From Loripinus fragilis (taxonomy: Eukaryota; Mollusca; Bivalvia; Lucinida; Lucinidae): a stretch of 64,000 nucleotides of DNA. The stretch is taken from NCBI GenBank assembly GCA_964019695.1, contig OZ026514.1, positions 97,292,345 to 97,356,344 on the forward strand, written 5' to 3'. The notes beneath the pieces were generated by a model that was not told the DNA's origin, made no database searches, and was given only the letters and a program-made list of their open reading frames with translations. A program made the position numbers and the translations under genes. This document shows, piece after piece, positions 61,901 to 64,000 of this stretch (positions are counted from its first letter, which is position 1; each line of letters opens with the position of its first letter).

Positions 61901-64000
61901 GTCCTTATGAGCAACTTTTTTGTGTGTATAATAATTATTTTCTTGTCCATCAGTTTAAACAAGTGTTTTGGGTTTTCAAAAGACCCATCTCATTGAGATG
62001 GTTCTTTTGAGTACCAACAACATGTGCATGGGAGAAAGTTCAAAATTTCCAAAATCCTGAACTTTGGAAATTTCAATCTTAACTTGCAGTATCCCTGCAA
62101 AATATTGACAATTTCAAGTTTAAATGGACAGCTGTCTTTAGATAAACTGATAATAAACCAGAGAAGCCATTAAAATTCTCCTAATTCAGTATTTTGAGGC
62201 TGACTTTCTATGGAAAGTCAGCCTAAAAATCCTGAATTCAGGAATAATTCTGAAAACTTTCACCCATGCAACTGTTTTTTGGTTCAGACATATTCGCCCC
62301 CCCCCCCCCCCCCCACCATCCCCCCAACCCAAATAATTACGTCCTCCTATCAGGAAGGCTGGTGCTGAAGGATATGTCACTATTTTGCACTCAGATATTT
62401 TGCCAAACTGTGCCTATATACATGATCTCACCTGTAGGAAGCTTGATGTTTGAGCATTCCATTTTTCTTCTGGTCTGCCATGCCAGGTGTTCAACACACT
62501 TAGACATACCTGTAATAACAAAACAATATTTGAGCCATATTGTGATAGAATAGGAATTTTTGCCCATTATATCACATCACGCGCGTCACCGTAAAACTAA
62601 ATTTCGGACCGCATATCCGACGATATACCTCCCCAAATGAAAATTTGAATACAGTTATGCCCTAAATATTTACTGTAAGCAGCTTACCTTTCCGTCATTA
62701 TAAAGGTTAGGATTGAATCTCACAGAATGGTTCCCTGTTGTTTCCAAGTTAATGCAAGGAGGTGCATTAGGATAATCTTGAGGGAAGTATACATCAAACT
62801 CGTAACATCCATTGGCATATGGCGTGTCCTCTGGACCAGTTATCAAAACCTAAAGCATGAAAGTAAACATTAACAGTACATTTTATTATTATAGAGCTAC
62901 ATCATGAAGAATTTTTTTTTTGTATCAGAAAACAAAAATGTGAGATGTTGGGGGCATAGGTTTAGATAAACAAAAATGTTGAGCATAAATTGTAAATATT
63001 TTCTTACACATCAGCTTGATCATATGTTTTGGGTACTCAACAGTCTCATTGAGACGGTTCTTTTGAATACCCACAACATATGTTTTTGTTAAGAAATAAG
63101 AAAAATAAGTTTTTGGTACACACTCTTAACTAAAGGCTCATTGGTGGAGAATAACTCTGTTCAATAAAGTATGTGGCCGGATTAGAGTTCAAACTCACGA
63201 CACCTTTATTGCAGGGCATAGAAGTCAGATTATCAATCAGCCTTACTACAGACTGAGAAGCTTTGTACAGTAAAACCTGTGTAAAACAGCCATTCAAAGA
63301 TAGACAAAACAAAGATCTTAATAACAAATGGTAGCTTAATGAAGGTCAAAAGTATTGCAGAATGCTTCCCTTTGAGCATTCTGCAATACTTTTGACCTGC
63401 ATTAAGCGATAATTGTCTTAAAAAACAATTTTTGGTCCTTTTAAGAGTGGCTGTTTTACACAGGTTTTACTGTATGTTGATGTAATCAGTGTAAGCTCTG
63501 ATAAGATTCTGGAATGGGTAAATTCAAAACTGTGTGAACCTTATGAAACAACTTTTGAAAAAGAGCAGTTTGATTAGAATCTATAGCGTTTTCTTGGAGA
63601 AAGAAGAATATTATAGTAATCTTGATACTAATCTGGCTTAAGGACTATGTATTTCATTAACCCATTATGCTTTAAGGAATTTCCCACCCTTATCAATTGG
63701 TTGAATCCATTTCAAAATTAACGGGGGTTGGGTATTAATTAACAATTTCATTCAAATTTTAAAAGTACATTGTGTCAGCAAACAGTGTAAAACCTGATCA
63801 GACGCTGCAGAATGATCTGGTTCTGCACTGCCGATGTCCCATAAAATGGACGCTAGGCTTATATGAGATAATATTTACTAACCTTCATGATATCAAGACG
63901 CTCTTCATCACACCTCACAAACACACTACTGCTGACGGAGAGAGGTAAAGATGTAGACAGTGTTACAGCTTCCTGAGCCAATCTCCGAATACGGTTGGGA
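58759..64000 (-). CDS. BIRC6: BIRC6 (BRUCE/Apollon), C-terminal part with UBC domain; continues past the window edge
   Basis: Five exons (64000-63883, 62849-62688, 62509-62432, 60482-60159, 58992-58759) join in one frame to 304 residues. BIRC6 is a giant cytosolic/Golgi-associated hybrid E2/E3 ubiquitin ligase and inhibitor of apoptosis that ubiquitinates caspases, SMAC, HTRA2 and LC3. Only the end of the roughly 4,800-residue family protein is here. Visible: [57 protein letters not shown], the E2 signature [20 protein letters not shown] with the catalytic Cys (codon 62504-62506; fragment residue 95), [18 protein letters not shown], then [35 protein letters not shown] and [13 protein letters not shown]. 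The last 50 residues are poorly conserved and end ITAADC. All junctions are GT/AG in phase 0. Introns carry SINEs and hairpin MITEs. The UBC domain appears intact. Confidence 0.95.
59014..59197 (-). mobile_element. tRNA-derived SINE, family B, in the last BIRC6 intron
   Basis: Minus strand: GGGGAGCGCAGTAGTATTGT, ACGGGTTTGAGCCTCATC, GTCCTTGAGCAAGACACATT; tail next to the exon acceptor (within 25 bp). Confidence 0.8.
59222..59395. mobile_element. Hairpin element, family P8
   Basis: 'atgtgggttatcagggctggaattcacgacagg' and 'ctgatcaaactgcttcatcagaaggaggctgatctgggtc'. Third member of P8 with a shared left half. Confidence 0.7.
59399..59610 (-). mobile_element. SINE A, 5'-truncated (minus strand)
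   Basis: Minus strand reads the SINE A body: AACATGTCCGACTGCAGAT-like start, AAGTATGTGCGCGAAGTACT, GCTTGCCCAGGAAAAAGTGT and 'ccatagctgttgac'. The tRNA head is mostly lost. Confidence 0.75.
60159..60482 (-). CDS. BIRC6: BIRC6 exon with the end of the UBC fold
   Basis: Acceptor TTTTAAAACAG precedes [20 protein letters not shown]; the 108 codons end STLALK|GTAAGT. Near-identical to the family over [41 protein letters not shown] and [14 protein letters not shown]. Confidence 0.97.
60548..60970. mobile_element. TIR element with CAGGGTTCATACAGGC ends
   Basis: CAGGGTTCATACAGGCAAG at the left and 'caagcctgtgtgaaccctg' at the right are inverted ends. Inside, 'ttcaaggacttttcaagg' units are repeated. 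A shorter palindrome 'aaattgtggtgtctttatttggtgcagcatatgctgcacc' (60732-60788) sits in the middle. Ends of this form resemble hAT-type elements, but no 8-bp duplication is convincing. Confidence 0.75.
61100..61294 (-). mobile_element. tRNA-derived SINE, family B, in a BIRC6 intron
   Basis: Minus strand: AGGGAGTGCATTGGTAGAGT, GCGGATTCAATCCTCACC, GTCCTGGAGCAAGACACATT. Confidence 0.82.
61516..61773. mobile_element. Palindromic element, family P5
   Basis: CATGGGTGAAAGTTCAAATT at the left and 'gaaaactttcacccatg' at the right are perfect inverted ends; central 'gctgactttctatggaaagtcaactttctatggcaagtcagcc' contains a small internal duplication. Confidence 0.85.
61860..62026. mobile_element. P3 MITE abutting a P5 element
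   Basis: 'aagacccatctcattgagatggttcttttgagtacc' core and 'cttgtccatcagtttaaacaag' arm. Its right part is cut by the P5 element starting at 62027. Confidence 0.65.
62027..62270. mobile_element. Palindromic element, family P5
   Basis: CATGGGAGAAAGTTCAAAAT to CTGAAAACTTTCACCCATG; central 'ttgaggctgactttctatggaaagtcagcc'. It lies about 160 bp from the exon carrying the catalytic cysteine. Confidence 0.85.
62290..62315 (+). repeat. Poly-C tract in a BIRC6 intron
   Basis: A C homopolymer of about 18 bases followed by ACCATCCCCCCAACCC. It may be a variable-length site. Confidence 0.8.
62432..62509 (-). CDS. BIRC6: BIRC6 exon with the UBC catalytic cysteine
   Basis: [20 protein letters not shown] to SSFLQ, 26 codons; catalytic Cys is the second residue. 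Acceptor TTATTACAG, donor CAG|GTGAGA. Confidence 0.97.
62688..62849 (-). CDS. BIRC6: BIRC6 exon, first half of UBC domain
   Basis: [20 protein letters not shown] to NPNLYNDGK, 54 codons; acceptor GCTTTAG, donor AAG|GTAAGC. The NPN in place of the usual E2 HPN is as I recall it in the family. Confidence 0.97.
62950..63135. mobile_element. Palindromic MITE, family P3, in a BIRC6 intron
   Basis: 'ggcataggtttagataaacaaaaatg' to 'ttttggtacacactcttaactaaagg'; core 'caacagtctcattgagacggttctttt'. Confidence 0.75.
63268..63471. mobile_element. Palindromic MITE, family P1, in a BIRC6 intron
   Basis: CAGTAAAACCTGTGTAAAAC to CACAGGTTTTACTG flanked by TA. Central 'agaatgcttccctttgagcattct'. Confidence 0.87.
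63883..64000 (-). CDS. BIRC6: BIRC6 exon, cut by the window edge
   Basis: [20 protein letters not shown] to [10 protein letters not shown]; donor AAG|GTTAGT at 63882. The 5' part of this exon and the rest of the gene lie beyond 64000. Confidence 0.93.

Noticed and set aside
1..64000. A bacterial-type operon, prophage or defence system
   Set aside because: Introns, SINEs, LINEs and AT-rich palindromic DNA identify an animal genome; no operon-like gene cluster exists.

Overview
The window is animal nuclear DNA: intron-split genes with GT/AG junctions, tRNA-derived SINEs, decayed LINEs and a very high load of short palindromic DNA transposons. Protein matches and the repeat vocabulary (DNA blocks ending in AGCTCACCTGAG-type sequence, 'gtggcggatcc' elements, short diverged tandem arrays) suggest a mollusc, most likely a bivalve; the species is not identified.

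Three conserved genes were assembled exon by exon. (1) A plus-strand SLC16/monocarboxylate-transporter-like gene lies at 12420-21095: five coding exons, 497 residues, complete from ATG to stop. (2) A minus-strand PAXX gene lies at 39429-45708: two coding exons, 201 residues. PAXX is the XRCC4-superfamily, Ku-binding factor of non-homologous end joining. (3) The 3' end of a minus-strand BIRC6 gene lies at 58759-64000: the last five coding exons, carrying the ubiquitin-conjugating (UBC) domain, its catalytic cysteine and the C-terminal tail; the gene continues beyond the right edge. The three genes are unrelated in function and show no sign of joint regulation. One further candidate exon (50628-50717, plus) is unassigned.

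Layout: 1-12095 is gene-free repeat DNA (AT-rich arrays, a 3.3-4.3 kb tandem array, a 1.1 kb tandem duplication at 4.75-7.13 kb, back-to-back LINE remnants at 7.7-8.5 kb, poly-C tracts). 12.1-21.1 kb is the transporter gene, with SINEs and palindromic elements in its introns. 21.1-39.4 kb is intergenic and packed with hairpin elements, two tandem arrays, a pogo/Tigger-like element inserted cleanly into one array, and a nested long-TIR element. 39.4-45.7 kb is PAXX; its single intron holds an interrupted LINE and a hAT-like element with an 8-bp target duplication. 45.8-47.5 kb is a fold-back element whose near end is about 120 bp upstream of the PAXX start codon. 48.0-50.2 kb is a tandem array. 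50.2-58.7 kb is intergenic hairpin-rich DNA, and 58.8-64 kb is BIRC6.

The most unusual feature is the number and variety of palindromic families (at least eight, many with several copies in 64 kb). Two non-autonomous elements also carry clustered short iterated motifs at both ends, in inverted orientation. No CRISPR array, operon or intact autonomous transposase gene was found.
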